From: Aliidiomarina taiwanensis | GTDB taxonomy: Bacteria; Pseudomonadota; Gammaproteobacteria; Enterobacterales; Alteromonadaceae | DNA length: 64,000 nucleotides | Assembly (NCBI RefSeq): GCF_003987015.1 | Contig: NZ_PIPQ01000004.1 | Location: forward strand, 62,001-126,000 | Reading direction: 5' to 3' | Part shown: positions 54,588 to 63,915 of the stretch, in pieces | Numbering within the stretch: the first letter of the stretch is position 1 | How the letters are laid out: each line of letters starts with the position of its first letter | The notes under the pieces: generated by a model | Told to the model about the DNA's origin: nothing | Database searches by the model: none | The model's input: the letters and a program-made list of their open reading frames with translations, nothing else | Program-made: the position numbers and the translations under genes

Positions 54588-56150
54588 ATGCGTTTGCTAA
54601 GTATGCTCCTTGCACTGAGTTTGTTCTTGCCCATGGTGGTGGCTGAGGAAATGGTAGCACCCGACCGAACTCGTGGAGAAGGCCCCTACGAGCGACTTAT
54701 TTTGCGAGGTGGCATTTTGATCAATGGCGAAGGTGCACCTCCCATTGGCCCAGTGGATATTGTGATTGAGAATGACCGCATTGCACAGGTCAAGGTGGTG
54801 GGGTATCCCGACGTGCCCATTCTTGAAAGCCGACGGCCCAAGGCACGCCCGGGTGATCAAGAAATGGATGTTTCCGGCCATTATATTTTGCCTGGCTTTG
54901 TTGACGTGCATGCTCACTTAGGGGGCTCGGCCAAGGGCATTCCACCCGAGTATGTATTAAAGCTATGGCTGGCTCATGGTGTGACTACGGTGCGCGAGCC
55001 AGGAAGCTTTCGAGGTCTTGAGTGGACACTAGACCATGCGGCGCGAGCTGAGCGTAATGAAATTGCTGCACCGCGTATCATTCCTTACGCTGTATTTGGC
55101 ATGGGCAGTGACGCGCCTATTACCACAGCAGAACAAGCACGCACATGGGTGCAAGGCATTCATCAGCGTGGTGCCCATGGTATTAAGTTCTTCGGAGCAA
55201 CCCCGCAGGTCATAGAAGCAGCCATAACCGAAGCCAACACGTTGGGACTGGGCACCATGATGCACCATGCTCAGCTGAACGTAATGCGCACCAATGCCTT
55301 AGACTCGGCGCGCTTAGGTTTGGGCTCTTTAGAGCACTGGTACGGGCTACCAGAAGCCTTGTTTACCGACCGTGTTATTCAAGACTATTCGCCGGACTAT
55401 AATTACCAAAATGAACAAGACAGGTTTGGTGAAGCAGGGCGGTTATGGAAACAGGCGGCACAGCCAGGTAGCGAGCGCTGGAATGCGGTTCGAGACGAGT
55501 TAATCGCCCTCGATTTCACCTTAAACCCTACCTTTACCATTTATGAAGCAAGTCGTGACTTGGCCGCACAGCGCACAGCCCTATGGCATAAAGACTACAC
55601 CTTGCCGCAGTTATGGGACTTCTTTACCCCAAGCCGCTATGCCCATGGCTCGTACTGGTTCGACTGGACCACAGACCATGAAGTTGCTTGGCGTGAAAAC
55701 TACCGCCTATGGATGCAATTCGTCAATGACTACAAGAACCATGGTGGCCGTGTCACCACGGGCTCTGACTCGGGCTATATCTATAAAATATATGGCTTTG
55801 GCTATATTCAAGAACTGGAGCTACTGCGCGAAGCGGGCTTTAATGCCCTGGAAGTCATTCAAGCGGCCACCCTTTCAGGGGCCGAACTGCTTGGGTTAGA
55901 CCATGAAATTGGCAGTGTGGTGCCCGGCAAAAAGGCCGACTTAGTCATCGTCAAAGAAAACCCCCTGCGTAACTTTAAGGTGCTGTATGGTACAGGGCAT
56001 TACCAGCTAAATAACCAGAACGAGCCGGAACGCACCCAAGGTGTGCGTTATACAGTTCGCAATGGCGTGGTTTATAATGCGGCTGAATTACTCGCCGATG
56101 TGCGTCGCATTGTTGCGCGCAGCAAAGCCGAACAGCAAGAGGAACATTAA
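54588..56150 (+). CDS. Exported metal-dependent amidohydrolase
   Basis: The 520-residue protein has a signal peptide (residues 1-19, MRLLSMLLALSLFLPMVVA) and an amidohydrolase fold: metal ligands HAH in FVDVHAHLGG, the possible bridging Lys in GIKFFGA, His in MMHHAQ and SLEHWYG, and Asp in TTGSDSGY. The C-terminus ends in the IGSVVPGKKADLVIV strand. It likely cleaves a dipeptide, lactam or ester in the periplasm; the substrate cannot be read from sequence. The next gene's GTG follows its stop without a gap. Confidence 0.87.
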   Translation: MRLLSMLLALSLFLPMVVAEEMVAPDRTRGEGPYERLILRGGILINGEGAPPIGPVDIVIENDRIAQVKVVGYPDVPILESRRPKARPGDQEMDVSGHYILPGFVDVHAHLGGSAKGIPPEYVLKLWLAHGVTTVREPGSFRGLEWTLDHAARAERNEIAAPRIIPYAVFGMGSDAPITTAEQARTWVQGIHQRGAHGIKFFGATPQVIEAAITEANTLGLGTMMHHAQLNVMRTNALDSARLGLGSLEHWYGLPEALFTDRVIQDYSPDYNYQNEQDRFGEAGRLWKQAAQPGSERWNAVRDELIALDFTLNPTFTIYEASRDLAAQRTALWHKDYTLPQLWDFFTPSRYAHGSYWFDWTTDHEVAWRENYRLWMQFVNDYKNHGGRVTTGSDSGYIYKIYGFGYIQELELLREAGFNALEVIQAATLSGAELLGLDHEIGSVVPGKKADLVIVKENPLRNFKVLYGTGHYQLNNQNEPERTQGVRYTVRNGVVYNAAELLADVRRIVARSKAEQQEEH

Positions 56151-56603
56151 GTGGACAAACACCATTCAAGCAAAGCCGACCCATTGTTATTACTTTTGCT
56201 GATGACCATCCCTGTATTGGGGTTTGTGGCTTCAGCCTTATGTTTGCTTAGCGGGCAAAATGTATTGGGTTTTCTTATTTTTATTATCATGATTGTGTGG
56301 CCAGCGTGGATAACACTGTCTACCAGTTACACCATACGTGGTGAGCACTTACTCGCCCGCTGTGGGCCGTTACGTTACAAAGTAAAGCTGACGGATATTA
56401 AAGAAGTGGTCCCGGTGAAAACCCTTCGGCCTGGGCCTGCGTTGTCGTGGGATAAGTTAAAAATAACCTACGGCGCAGACAACAAAGTGCTTTTTGTGTC
56501 GCCAGCCGACAAGTACACCTTTGTGTTTGACTTAGGTATTGGGGGCGAAGAAGCTTTTGATCAGGTAGCAGCCGACGACGACTACGAAGGGCCTATTTAC
56601 TAG
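56151..56603 (+). CDS. Membrane protein with bacterial PH-like domain
   Basis: The 150-residue protein has two transmembrane helices (about 12-32 and 38-56) and a soluble domain resembling the bacterial PH domain of YyaB type: TSYTIRGEHLLARCGPLRYKV, VKLTDIKEVVPVK and LKITYGADNKVLFVSP. The start is GTG 56151, placed directly after the amidohydrolase stop, so the two are co-translated. Function is unknown. It ends next to the stop of the small minus-strand ORF. Confidence 0.75.
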   Translation: MDKHHSSKADPLLLLLLMTIPVLGFVASALCLLSGQNVLGFLIFIIMIVWPAWITLSTSYTIRGEHLLARCGPLRYKVKLTDIKEVVPVKTLRPGPALSWDKLKITYGADNKVLFVSPADKYTFVFDLGIGGEEAFDQVAADDDYEGPIY

Positions 56604-56605
56604 GC

Positions 56606-56737
56606 CTATTCTAAAACGCCTTCAACATTGAGCTCCTCTTCCACCGGAGGGGCTTCAAAGTTTCCACTGCAGGTATTCAAAATAATAATAGTGAGGATGG
56701 TAATAACCACGGCGGCGACTATTTCTAGTTTGCGCAT
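56606..56737 (-). CDS. Small single-helix membrane protein (43 residues), undescribed
   Basis: On the minus strand an ATG at 56737 opens a 43-codon frame ending in TAG at 56606. It has AGAAGGTGA eight bases upstream. The product starts with MRKLE, has a hydrophobic helix (about residues 6-21) and ends in an acidic tail (EAPPVEEELNVEGVLE). One cysteine follows the helix. It lies just 26 bases downstream of the 6S RNA 3' end on the same strand, in the place where E. coli has ygfA. I know of no named family. Coding potential rests on frame, ribosome site and membrane pattern. Confidence 0.6.
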   Translation of the reverse strand: MRKLEIVAAVVITILTIIILNTCSGNFEAPPVEEELNVEGVLE

Positions 56738-56763
56738 AGAATATTTCACCTTCTAAAAGATAA

Positions 56764-56942
56764 GACTTCCCAGAGTGTCGACGCAGTGTGTTAGTCCTCG
56801 AACCCTTAGGTTCAAGGCGGTTTCTAAGTCACTCTCTTTAGGCTTCCCAGTAAACTGGGCGTGCACACCGGAGAGCAAGTAGAATCCTTATTTGTAAACA
56901 TCGGCTCAGGGACATCACATGCAAGCGATCACCCCAGGAAGC
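56764..56942 (-). ncRNA. ssrS: 6S RNA (SsrS)
   Basis: On the minus strand the segment contains the 6S signature GTCCCTGAGCCGAT and, near the 3' end, CGCCTTGAACCTAAGGGTTC, both nearly identical to E. coli 6S RNA. The two ends pair over 12 positions (56930-56941 with 56766-56777). Length, about 179 bases, is normal. 6S RNA mimics an open promoter and sequesters sigma-70 RNA polymerase in stationary phase. zapA lies just upstream on the same strand, as in most gammaproteobacteria. Ends are estimated from the stem and the -10 box. Confidence 0.93.
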
Positions 56943-56948
56943 AAGTTC

Positions 56949-56954
56949 ATTATA
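56949..56954 (-). promoter_or_regulatory. -10 box of the 6S RNA promoter
   Basis: Minus-strand TATAAT lies seven bases before the inferred 5' end of 6S RNA. A weak -35 (TTCAAA) stands 18 bases upstream. Confidence 0.7.
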
Positions 56955-56980
56955 GCCTATTTAAAAAAGGTTTTTGAAGC

Positions 56981-57289
56981 TTAATCGTGTTTTGGTTCGC
57001 CGATTGCTTTTTTTATGGTCGCTTGAAGCAGAGCAACTTTATCTTCAAGGGCCATCATTTTTTCGTTTTGCTCTGCTTTTTCTTGCATCCATTCATGGCA
57101 TAAATTCAAAGCTGTCATGACCGCTATTTGTTCTACATTGGTAAGCTTGGTAGCTGAACGGGTTTCGTTCAGGCGCGTATCAAGCTTTTGGGCGGCTTCA
57201 CGCAATGCACTTTCCTGACCATCAGGACACATCACACGGTAACTGCGTTCAAGCAAATTTATGTCGACTACCTGTCCACTCATGACCAC
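56981..57289 (-). CDS. zapA: Cell division protein ZapA
   Basis: The 102-residue protein stabilises FtsZ rings. It matches ZapA: VDINLLERSYRVMCPDGQESALREAA at the start and a C-terminal coiled coil (EWMQEKAEQNEKMMALEDKVALLQ). It is followed on the same strand by 6S RNA and divergent from ygfB, the standard gammaproteobacterial order. Confidence 0.95.
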   Translation of the reverse strand: MVMSGQVVDINLLERSYRVMCPDGQESALREAAQKLDTRLNETRSATKLTNVEQIAVMTALNLCHEWMQEKAEQNEKMMALEDKVALLQATIKKAIGEPKHD

Positions 57290-57457
57290 ACCTCTGGTTC
57301 AATTGCACGTATGCATATTCAAGAGCGAAAGCATAGCGAGCGCCAACTATTTATGCAACTAACGGGCCGCTAGGCATTCATGGCTAGAGTAGCTGCAATT
57401 GGCTACAGGTGGTAGAATAAAATCAAATAATATCAGCGAAAAACAGAAGGTAGCCCA

Positions 57458-58030
57458 ATGGCAGATTCAATGGCAGGTTTATTCGAACAGTGGGAACGCT
57501 GGCTAGCGCAAGAGGAAGTTATCCTTTCCGCCGCAGAGCTACATGGCATGCTCACGGGCTTATTGGCGAGCGGGCAGCGTGCAGCAGGAAAAGACTGGTT
57601 ACCTGTTTTGGCTGACTTGGCGCACGATGGCAATAACTTTAGCCCTGCCTTTACTTCACAGCTTGAACTGCTAGCAGAGCACATTCGAACGGACTTAGGC
57701 TGTGCCGAGCTTAGCTTCCAGCCACTCTTACCCTCAGACGACGAGTCCCTCGTAGACCGGTTGGTGGCAGTGACCGAATGGACCCAGTGCTTTTTAGTGG
57801 GGTTCGGTGTGAACCAGCAAAACTTAGCGAAGGCTTCAGACGACTTGCGTGAAGGCATTCAAGACATGGCAGAAATAGCGCGTTTAGAGCCAGAAGCCGT
57901 TGAAGACGAAGAAAGCGAGCGGGCATTATACGAAGTTATTGAGTACGTGCGCATTACCGCCATTATGTGTTTTGGGGAGCTGGGCCAAATGCCACCTCCG
58001 CAGTCTTCAGCAAGTTCAACCATTCATTAA
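57458..58030 (+). CDS. ygfB: UPF0149 family protein YgfB
   Basis: The 190-residue helical protein matches the UPF0149/YgfB family: LSAAELHGMLTGLLASG, FQPLLPSDDESLVDRLVAVTEW, and CFLVGFG with EGIQDMAEIARLE. Biochemical function is not established; in Pseudomonas YgfB has been tied to gene regulation. It heads ygfB-pepP-ubiH-ubiI, 28 bases before pepP. Confidence 0.94.
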   Translation: MADSMAGLFEQWERWLAQEEVILSAAELHGMLTGLLASGQRAAGKDWLPVLADLAHDGNNFSPAFTSQLELLAEHIRTDLGCAELSFQPLLPSDDESLVDRLVAVTEWTQCFLVGFGVNQQNLAKASDDLREGIQDMAEIARLEPEAVEDEESERALYEVIEYVRITAIMCFGELGQMPPPQSSASSTIH

Positions 58031-58057
58031 GTGAAATTAAATTAAGAGGTTGCATGG

Positions 58058-59401
58058 ATGATACCTAGCTCAGAGTTACATGCTCGTCGCAATGCATTGG
58101 TTGCACGTATGGTGCCCAACAGCGTGGCGATAGTGCCCGCTAATACTGAAATTGTTCGCTCCAACGACACCCACTATGCTTTTCGTCAGCACAGCGACTA
58201 CTGGTATTGCACAGGCATTAATGAGCCCGACGGCCTTTTACTTATATTTTCAGGCACGGAAGAACAAGCGGCACATAGCGTGCTGTTTGTTCTGCCGCGC
58301 TCAGAAAGTGACGAAATTTGGCATGGTCGCCGCTTAGGCACAGAGCAAGCCAAGCAACAAGCGGCTGTGGACCGCTGTGAAACTTTAGATGACTTAGACG
58401 AACTTCTTCCAGAACTGCTAGATGGCCGCAGCGACGTTTATATTGCGCAGGGCGAAGACACCTGGTTTCAGCCCCATTTTGAAGAGGCATTAGAAACACT
58501 GCGGGCCGGCAAGCGTAAAGGACTACGTGCACCTGTGCGGATGCACGACCTGCACCCAGAACTGCATGAGTTGCGTCTTATTAAGTCGCCTTATGAGCAA
58601 GCCGTTCTGCGCGAGGCTTGTAAAATCACCGCCGACGCTCACCGCCGTGCCATGATGTTTACTGCGCCCGGCCGGTTTGAGTATCAGGTAGCCGCTGAAA
58701 TACACCATGAATTTGCCATGCGCGGGGCCAGCGGTCCTGCCTATGGCACCATTTGTGGAAGTGGCGAGAATGCGTGCATTTTGCACTACACCACCAATAC
58801 TGACGAACTTCAGGCCGGGGATTTGCTGCTCATTGACGCTGGCGCTGAGTATTTAGGCTACGCGGGTGACATTACTCGGACGTTCCCCGTAAGTGGCACC
58901 TTTACTGAGCCACAACGTAAGCTCTACAAGTTAGTGTTGGAGTCGCAAGAGGCAGCCCTTGCCGAGCTGAAGCCAGGCAGCACCTTGCCTGCTGCCTACC
59001 GAGCCTGTGTACAGGTATTAGTCGCGGGCCTAGTGCAGCTAGGTATTTTAACGGGTGACCCAGAAACGCTGATAAAAGAGCAGGCGTTTCGTCCTTACTT
59101 TATGCATGGTTTAGGCCACTGGTTAGGGCTGGATGTGCATGACGTGGGTGACTATCAAGTTGAGGGCGCGCCTCGCCCATTGCAGCCTGGCATGGTGCTA
59201 ACGGTCGAGCCTGGTCTGTATATCCCTGCTGACGCTGCCTGCCCTGAGGCTTATCGTGGCCTTGGTATTCGTATTGAAGACGACATTTTAATTACCGAAA
59301 CAGGCTATGAAAACCTGACGGCCAGCGTGCCTAAGTCCATTGAAGGAATAGAAGCCCTGATGAAAGCGCGCAGCAAAGAAAAAGAGTATGCCCATGGGTA
59401 A
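58058..59401 (+). CDS. pepP: Xaa-Pro aminopeptidase PepP
   Basis: The 447-residue metallopeptidase removes N-terminal residues before proline. It has an N-terminal creatinase-like domain and a pita-bread catalytic domain with the dimetal ligands: Asp in LLIDAGAEY, Asp in GDITRTFP, His in MHGLGHWLGLDVHD, Glu in LTVEPGLY and Glu in IRIEDD. ATG 58058 has AGAGG eight bases upstream. It overlaps ubiH by 14 bases. Confidence 0.97.
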   Translation: MIPSSELHARRNALVARMVPNSVAIVPANTEIVRSNDTHYAFRQHSDYWYCTGINEPDGLLLIFSGTEEQAAHSVLFVLPRSESDEIWHGRRLGTEQAKQQAAVDRCETLDDLDELLPELLDGRSDVYIAQGEDTWFQPHFEEALETLRAGKRKGLRAPVRMHDLHPELHELRLIKSPYEQAVLREACKITADAHRRAMMFTAPGRFEYQVAAEIHHEFAMRGASGPAYGTICGSGENACILHYTTNTDELQAGDLLLIDAGAEYLGYAGDITRTFPVSGTFTEPQRKLYKLVLESQEAALAELKPGSTLPAAYRACVQVLVAGLVQLGILTGDPETLIKEQAFRPYFMHGLGHWLGLDVHDVGDYQVEGAPRPLQPGMVLTVEPGLYIPADAACPEAYRGLGIRIEDDILITETGYENLTASVPKSIEGIEALMKARSKEKEYAHG

Positions 59402-60584
59402 CCCGCAAGTGCAGAAAACAGTAGATATTGCCATTGCAGGCGCTGGCTTAGTCGGGGCTTTGACCGCCTTGATGTTGGCACAGCGATTTCCTCATTGGCG
59501 CATTGCGTTAATTGACCCTGCACAGGGGTTACCCAAGCAAGACCCCCGCACGTTAGCGTTAGCCTTACGAAGCCAAATGGCCTTGTCGGATTTGCAGGTA
59601 TGGCATCAAATCACCAGTGCCACGCCCATAGAGCATATTCATATTAGCGACAGCACGGGCCCCGGCAGTGCTACTTTACATGCCAACAAAGAGGGCGTGG
59701 AAAGTTTAGGCTATGTGGTTCAGGCCGCAGACGTACAGCAGGCACTGGCGCAGGCCTGCGAAGCACAAGCGAATATAGACTGGCTTCGGGGTGAATCAAT
59801 ACAGCAGGTGCAGGCACATACCGAAGCGACCACAGTGACTTTAACCAGTGGTGCGCACCTAACAGCTCGGCTATTACTGGTGACCGACGGCAGCCATTCG
59901 CCCACGCGCTCTTTACTGGGCGTGAACATGCAAAGTAAATGTTATGGCCAAACCGCCATTGCGGGCTTTATTGAAACCGACACGGCCCACCAAAATACAG
60001 CCTACGAGCGCTTCACCGATGAAGGGCCGCTGGCCTTGTTACCCTTTGGTCCGCGTCGATACGCCCTTATTTGGTGTGCTAAAGCAGACACAGTGCAACA
60101 GTTAATGGCGCTACCGGAAGATGAATTTAGGCACCGCGCCCAAGCTTTGTTTGGCAGCCGCGCAGGCTATTTTACTGGCTCCGAGCGGGTGGGGTCGTTT
60201 CCTTTAAGCTTGGCCGTGGCGGAACGCTTTGTAGGCCACCGCTTTGCCATTATGGGTAATGCCTGCCATACCTTGCACCCGGTTGCTGGGCAGGGGTATA
60301 ACCTTGGCGTACGTGACGCCTTGGCTTTAAAGCAAGTGCTGGAGCTGTACCAAGATCCAGGCGACTTAGCCGCGTTGCAGCACTATGAAGCATTACGCAG
60401 AAAAGACTACCAACATGTGCAAACCTTTACGGACAGTTTGGTCAACGTGTTTTCTACCGCAGAGCCTTGCGTGAGTTTTGCCCGCCGCTGTGGCTTGAAA
60501 AGCTTACGCATGTTACCGAGTTTGGCGACCCCTTTAGCCCAAAAAGCGATGGGCTTTGGTGCCCAGGAGACACTATGGCGTTAA
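59388..60584 (+). CDS. ubiH: 2-octaprenyl-6-methoxyphenol hydroxylase UbiH
   Basis: The 398-residue flavoprotein hydroxylates the ubiquinone ring. It has the FAD GXGXXG motif in IAGAGLVGALTALML, the DGSHSPTRSLLG segment, and a C-terminal FAD-ribityl motif of UbiH type, GNACHTLHPVAGQGYNLGVRD. The start could be ATG 59394 (residue 3) instead. It lies between pepP and ubiI with overlapping ends (14 and 10 bases), so the run is one operon. Confidence 0.94.
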   Translation: MPMGNPQVQKTVDIAIAGAGLVGALTALMLAQRFPHWRIALIDPAQGLPKQDPRTLALALRSQMALSDLQVWHQITSATPIEHIHISDSTGPGSATLHANKEGVESLGYVVQAADVQQALAQACEAQANIDWLRGESIQQVQAHTEATTVTLTSGAHLTARLLLVTDGSHSPTRSLLGVNMQSKCYGQTAIAGFIETDTAHQNTAYERFTDEGPLALLPFGPRRYALIWCAKADTVQQLMALPEDEFRHRAQALFGSRAGYFTGSERVGSFPLSLAVAERFVGHRFAIMGNACHTLHPVAGQGYNLGVRDALALKQVLELYQDPGDLAALQHYEALRRKDYQHVQTFTDSLVNVFSTAEPCVSFARRCGLKSLRMLPSLATPLAQKAMGFGAQETLWR

Positions 60585-61759
60585 TACGAACCCAAGTTGC
60601 CGTGATAGGCGGCGGTATGATTGGCCTAGCACTAGCAAATGCCTTGGCGCTGCGCGGACGTGAGGTGTGCGTGTTAGAGCGGGGCGCTGCCAAACCTATC
60701 CCAAGCGAGCCAAGCTTACGGGTAAGTGCACTAAGCCGTGCAGCACAAGACTGGCTGACAGAGCTTGGCGCTTGGCAGCTCATTCCAGAGAATCGCAAAG
60801 GCACCTACACAGGTATGCAAGTGTGGGACGAAAACCCAGGCGCACGCATTGGTTTTTCTGCCGAAGAAAGCGACTTAAGCCATATTGGTACTATCATTGA
60901 AAATGCCGTAGTAGAAGGAGCGCTCTGGCAACGAGCGGAAGCATTGCAGGTGCAACTGAAGCCGCAGGCAGTGGTTGCTAGTTTTGAAGAGCACGAAGGC
61001 GATGTGACCTTACAACTGGAAAACGGCGACATAGTGTTGGCGCAACTTGTGGTCGCAGCCGACGGTGGCCGCTCGCAAATTCGCCAGCAACTTGGCCTGG
61101 CCACCACCTTTAAAGACTACGAACAACATGGCGTGGTGGCTACATTAGAAACCACAGAGCCGCACCAAGATGTTGCACGCCAAGTATTTACAGCCGCAGG
61201 CCCCTTGGCCTTATTGCCCTTGGCCGAGCCAAATAAAATCTCCATTGTGTGGAGCGTTCCGCCACAACGGGCAGCGGAGCTCAAAGCCTTGCCCAAGGAA
61301 ATATTTGAACAGCAACTTGGGGTCACAAGCGACATGGTGCTTGGCCCAGTCAACTTGGTGAGTGAACGACATAGCTTTCCCCTGCGCATGCAGTACGCCG
61401 AGCAATGGGTGAAAGGGCGCTTTGTGCTTGCTGGCGACGCAGCGCACACCATCCACCCATTGGCGGGGCAAGGCGCGAACCTTGGCTTGGGCGATGCCTG
61501 GTATCTCGCCGAGCAACTGAACCGTTTGGGCACCTTACAAGGCCAATGGAATGGAGAGCAGTTGCAGCGCACGTTGCGTCACTACGAACGAGCGCGAAAA
61601 ACTGCCGCCGTACGCCATATTGCCGCTATGGAAGGGTTTCATCAGCTGTTTTTAGCGCAGAACCCCTTCATTAAAGCCGTTCGTGGTTTAGGTATGAACA
61701 CCACCAATAAGCTGCGAGCAGTAAAACGCTTCTTCATCCACCAAGCCAATCAGTTTTAG
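60575..61759 (+). CDS. ubiI: FAD-dependent 2-octaprenylphenol hydroxylase UbiI (VisC)
   Basis: The 394-residue paralog of UbiH performs the C5 ring hydroxylation in ubiquinone synthesis. Motifs: VAVIGGGMIGLALANAL, AADGGRSQIRQQL and GDAAHTIHPLAGQGANLGLGDAW. The open frame begins at 60467 inside ubiH, but the ATG at 60575 has AGGAGA six bases before and gives the FAD fold directly at the N-terminus. Its stop overlaps the stop of the convergent LysR gene by four bases. Confidence 0.94.
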   Translation: MALIRTQVAVIGGGMIGLALANALALRGREVCVLERGAAKPIPSEPSLRVSALSRAAQDWLTELGAWQLIPENRKGTYTGMQVWDENPGARIGFSAEESDLSHIGTIIENAVVEGALWQRAEALQVQLKPQAVVASFEEHEGDVTLQLENGDIVLAQLVVAADGGRSQIRQQLGLATTFKDYEQHGVVATLETTEPHQDVARQVFTAAGPLALLPLAEPNKISIVWSVPPQRAAELKALPKEIFEQQLGVTSDMVLGPVNLVSERHSFPLRMQYAEQWVKGRFVLAGDAAHTIHPLAGQGANLGLGDAWYLAEQLNRLGTLQGQWNGEQLQRTLRHYERARKTAAVRHIAAMEGFHQLFLAQNPFIKAVRGLGMNTTNKLRAVKRFFIHQANQF

Positions 61760-62631
61760 TGGCCTTGCGGACTTAAAAAGTCGTGCAAGTAGTTTTGTAA
61801 GTGGTCTGCTGCTTGGTTATTTGACTGTCCATGGCGCTCTAAAAAAATATTGATCGAGCCAAGAGGCGGCAATAAATCGTGCTGTTTAAACTCGCTAGGC
61901 TTAATTTCGTGTAAGTCGGCGGGCACCGAGCTCCGGGCCAAGGCGGTAACACCCAGACCGCTATTTAAGGCACTGCTAATACCGGTTAAATCATTGTTGG
62001 TGTATGTAATGCGGGCGCTGACACCGGCTTGTTTTAAAGCACTGAGGGTGCGGCGGCGATAAATACAACCTTCTGAAGCAAGGACAAGCGGTAGTGGGTT
62101 GACATCGATCAACTCGACTCGACCACCTACCCAGACTAAGGCGTCTTCCTTTACCAGTATGGCATTGTCGGGCGCTTGCTCGGCAACGGTTAAAATGACA
62201 TCGAAGCTGCCGCGGCTTGCTCCTAAGCGTAAATCACGACTCAGAGCAGAGGTTACTTCCAGGGTAATTTGTGGGTAGCTACTGGCGAATTGGCCTAAAA
62301 TGCGAGGCAGCAAGGCCGTTGCGAATTCGCTTGGAATACCAAGGCGCACTTGCCCTGTAATGGGCTTGGCTCGGAAGCGCGCCATCAGTTGATCGTGTTG
62401 CGCTAATAGTTGCACAGCCCCACGATACAGGTCGTGGCCTGCGGGGGTGAGTTTTAGGCTGCTGCCCTGCCGTTGAATCAGCGGGTGCCCCACCATTTCT
62501 TCCAGGCGCTTTATTTGCAAGCTAATGGCAGGCTGCGAACGGCTTAAGCGTTCAGCGGCCAAGGTGTAACTTTGCAAGTCCACCACAACCGTAAAAGAGC
62601 GCAATGTCTCGAGAGAAAAGTGTTTCATCAT
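61756..62631 (-). CDS. LysR-family transcriptional regulator (LrhA-like)
   Basis: The 291-residue regulator has an N-terminal winged helix-turn-helix (LAAERLSRSQPAISLQIKRLEE) and a periplasmic-binding-like effector domain (VRLGIPSEFATALLPRIL, GVTALARSSV). The C-terminal layout resembles E. coli LrhA more than the GcvA activator. It is divergent from gcvT across 146 bases, which makes regulation of gcvT possible but unproven. Confidence 0.88.
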   Translation of the reverse strand: MMKHFSLETLRSFTVVVDLQSYTLAAERLSRSQPAISLQIKRLEEMVGHPLIQRQGSSLKLTPAGHDLYRGAVQLLAQHDQLMARFRAKPITGQVRLGIPSEFATALLPRILGQFASSYPQITLEVTSALSRDLRLGASRGSFDVILTVAEQAPDNAILVKEDALVWVGGRVELIDVNPLPLVLASEGCIYRRRTLSALKQAGVSARITYTNNDLTGISSALNSGLGVTALARSSVPADLHEIKPSEFKQHDLLPPLGSINIFLERHGQSNNQAADHLQNYLHDFLSPQGH

Positions 62632-62714
62632 AGCGGGCCGCCTAGGGTATTAATAACTTCAATCTTTGCAGTTGCACTATAACAAAAACTTATAGTGTGA
62701 TTAAGCTATTTAAT

Positions 62715-62743
62715 TTGTTGTTAGTCAGGCGGACTCTTATAAT
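62715..62743 (+). promoter_or_regulatory. Sigma-70 promoter of gcvT
   Basis: TTGTTG (62715-62720) and TATAAT (62738-62743) are separated by 17 bases, 34 bases before the gcvT start. No glycine riboswitch aptamer fits in the roughly 27-base leader that would result. Confidence 0.75.
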
Positions 62744-62777
62744 AGAGCTAATTCATCCATTGATAGGTAGAGTAGAT

Positions 62778-63863
62778 ATGGCACAGCGGACTGCATTATA
62801 CGACGCGCATGTAACAGCGGGCGCAAAAATTGTCGACTTCCACGGTTGGGATATGCCCATTAACTATGGCTCACAAATTGAAGAGCACCATGCGGTGCGT
62901 CAGTCAGCGGGCATTTTTGATGTGTCGCACATGACCATAGTCGACATTACCGGTGCGGAAGCGAAACCTTACCTACGCCGTTTACTGGCAAACGATGTAG
63001 CGAAATTAACAGTACCTGGTAAAGCTATTTACAGTGCGATGTTAAACGAAGAAGGCGGCATTATTGACGACCTGATTGTGTACTACTTTAACGACAAGTC
63101 GTACCGCGCCATCGTGAACTCGGCAACTCGCGAGCGTGACCTTGAATGGTTAGCCAAGCAGTCGGCGGAATTCGACGTGCAAATTACCGAGCGCACTGAG
63201 TTTGGTATTATTGCCCTGCAAGGCCCAAACTCGGCAGATATACTAAAAAGCCTACTCACCCCAGAACAGCATGCACAAGCGTTAGAAATGAAGCCATTCT
63301 TTGGTGCTCAGTTTGACGAAGTGTTTGTTGCAACCACAGGTTATACAGGGGAAGCCGGCTACGAGCTTATTATTCCGGTTGAACAGGTTGTTGCTGCGTG
63401 GAACACCTTACTAGAAGCTGGCGCGAAGCCTTGTGGCCTTGGTGCACGTGACACCTTACGTTTAGAAGCCGGCCTGAACTTATACGGCCAAGACATGGAC
63501 GAAAGTGTTTCACCACTAGCGTCGAACATGGCGTGGAGTGTGGCGTTTGAGCCAGCAGACCGTGCTTTCGTTGGCCGCGAAGCATTAGAAGCAGAAAAAG
63601 CAGCAGGCCCGTTAAAGCTTGTTGGACTGGTCATGACTGAAAAAGGCGTGTTACGCCCAGGCTTGAAAGTAATTGTGGACGGTGGCGAAGGCGTCATCAC
63701 CTCTGGTAGCTTCTCACCAACACTTGGCGTAAGCATTGCTATGGCGCGTGTACCTGCAACTGTAGGCGACACAGCGCAAGTGGAAATGCGTAAAAAGTTA
63801 GTTACAGTAAAGGTAACCAAACCAGGTTTTGTTCGCCACGGTAAAGCGCTGGTTGAACTATAA
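62778..63863 (+). CDS. gcvT: Glycine cleavage system T protein (aminomethyltransferase)
   Basis: The 361-residue enzyme moves the one-carbon unit from the lipoyl arm of GcvH to tetrahydrofolate. Features: [21 protein letters not shown] start, FDVSHM with folate-site residues, [42 protein letters not shown]. The frame opens upstream at 62697, but the promoter -10 lies inside that part and the ATG at 62778 matches the family start. gcvH follows 52 bases on. Confidence 0.97.
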   Translation: MAQRTALYDAHVTAGAKIVDFHGWDMPINYGSQIEEHHAVRQSAGIFDVSHMTIVDITGAEAKPYLRRLLANDVAKLTVPGKAIYSAMLNEEGGIIDDLIVYYFNDKSYRAIVNSATRERDLEWLAKQSAEFDVQITERTEFGIIALQGPNSADILKSLLTPEQHAQALEMKPFFGAQFDEVFVATTGYTGEAGYELIIPVEQVVAAWNTLLEAGAKPCGLGARDTLRLEAGLNLYGQDMDESVSPLASNMAWSVAFEPADRAFVGREALEAEKAAGPLKLVGLVMTEKGVLRPGLKVIVDGGEGVITSGSFSPTLGVSIAMARVPATVGDTAQVEMRKKLVTVKVTKPGFVRHGKALVEL

Positions 63864-63915
63864 TTTCATACATCAAGAGTTTACTCCCGTTTACGGGTAA
63901 CACAAGGAACATAAT

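Noticed and set aside
59388-61759. ubiH and ubiI as a recent tandem duplication
   Set aside because: They differ strongly and each matches its own E. coli ortholog in the same order, so this is the ancestral arrangement.
62632-62777. Possible glycine riboswitch before gcvT
   Set aside because: The promoter -10 lies 35 bases before the ATG, leaving too short a leader, and no tandem aptamer pattern is visible.
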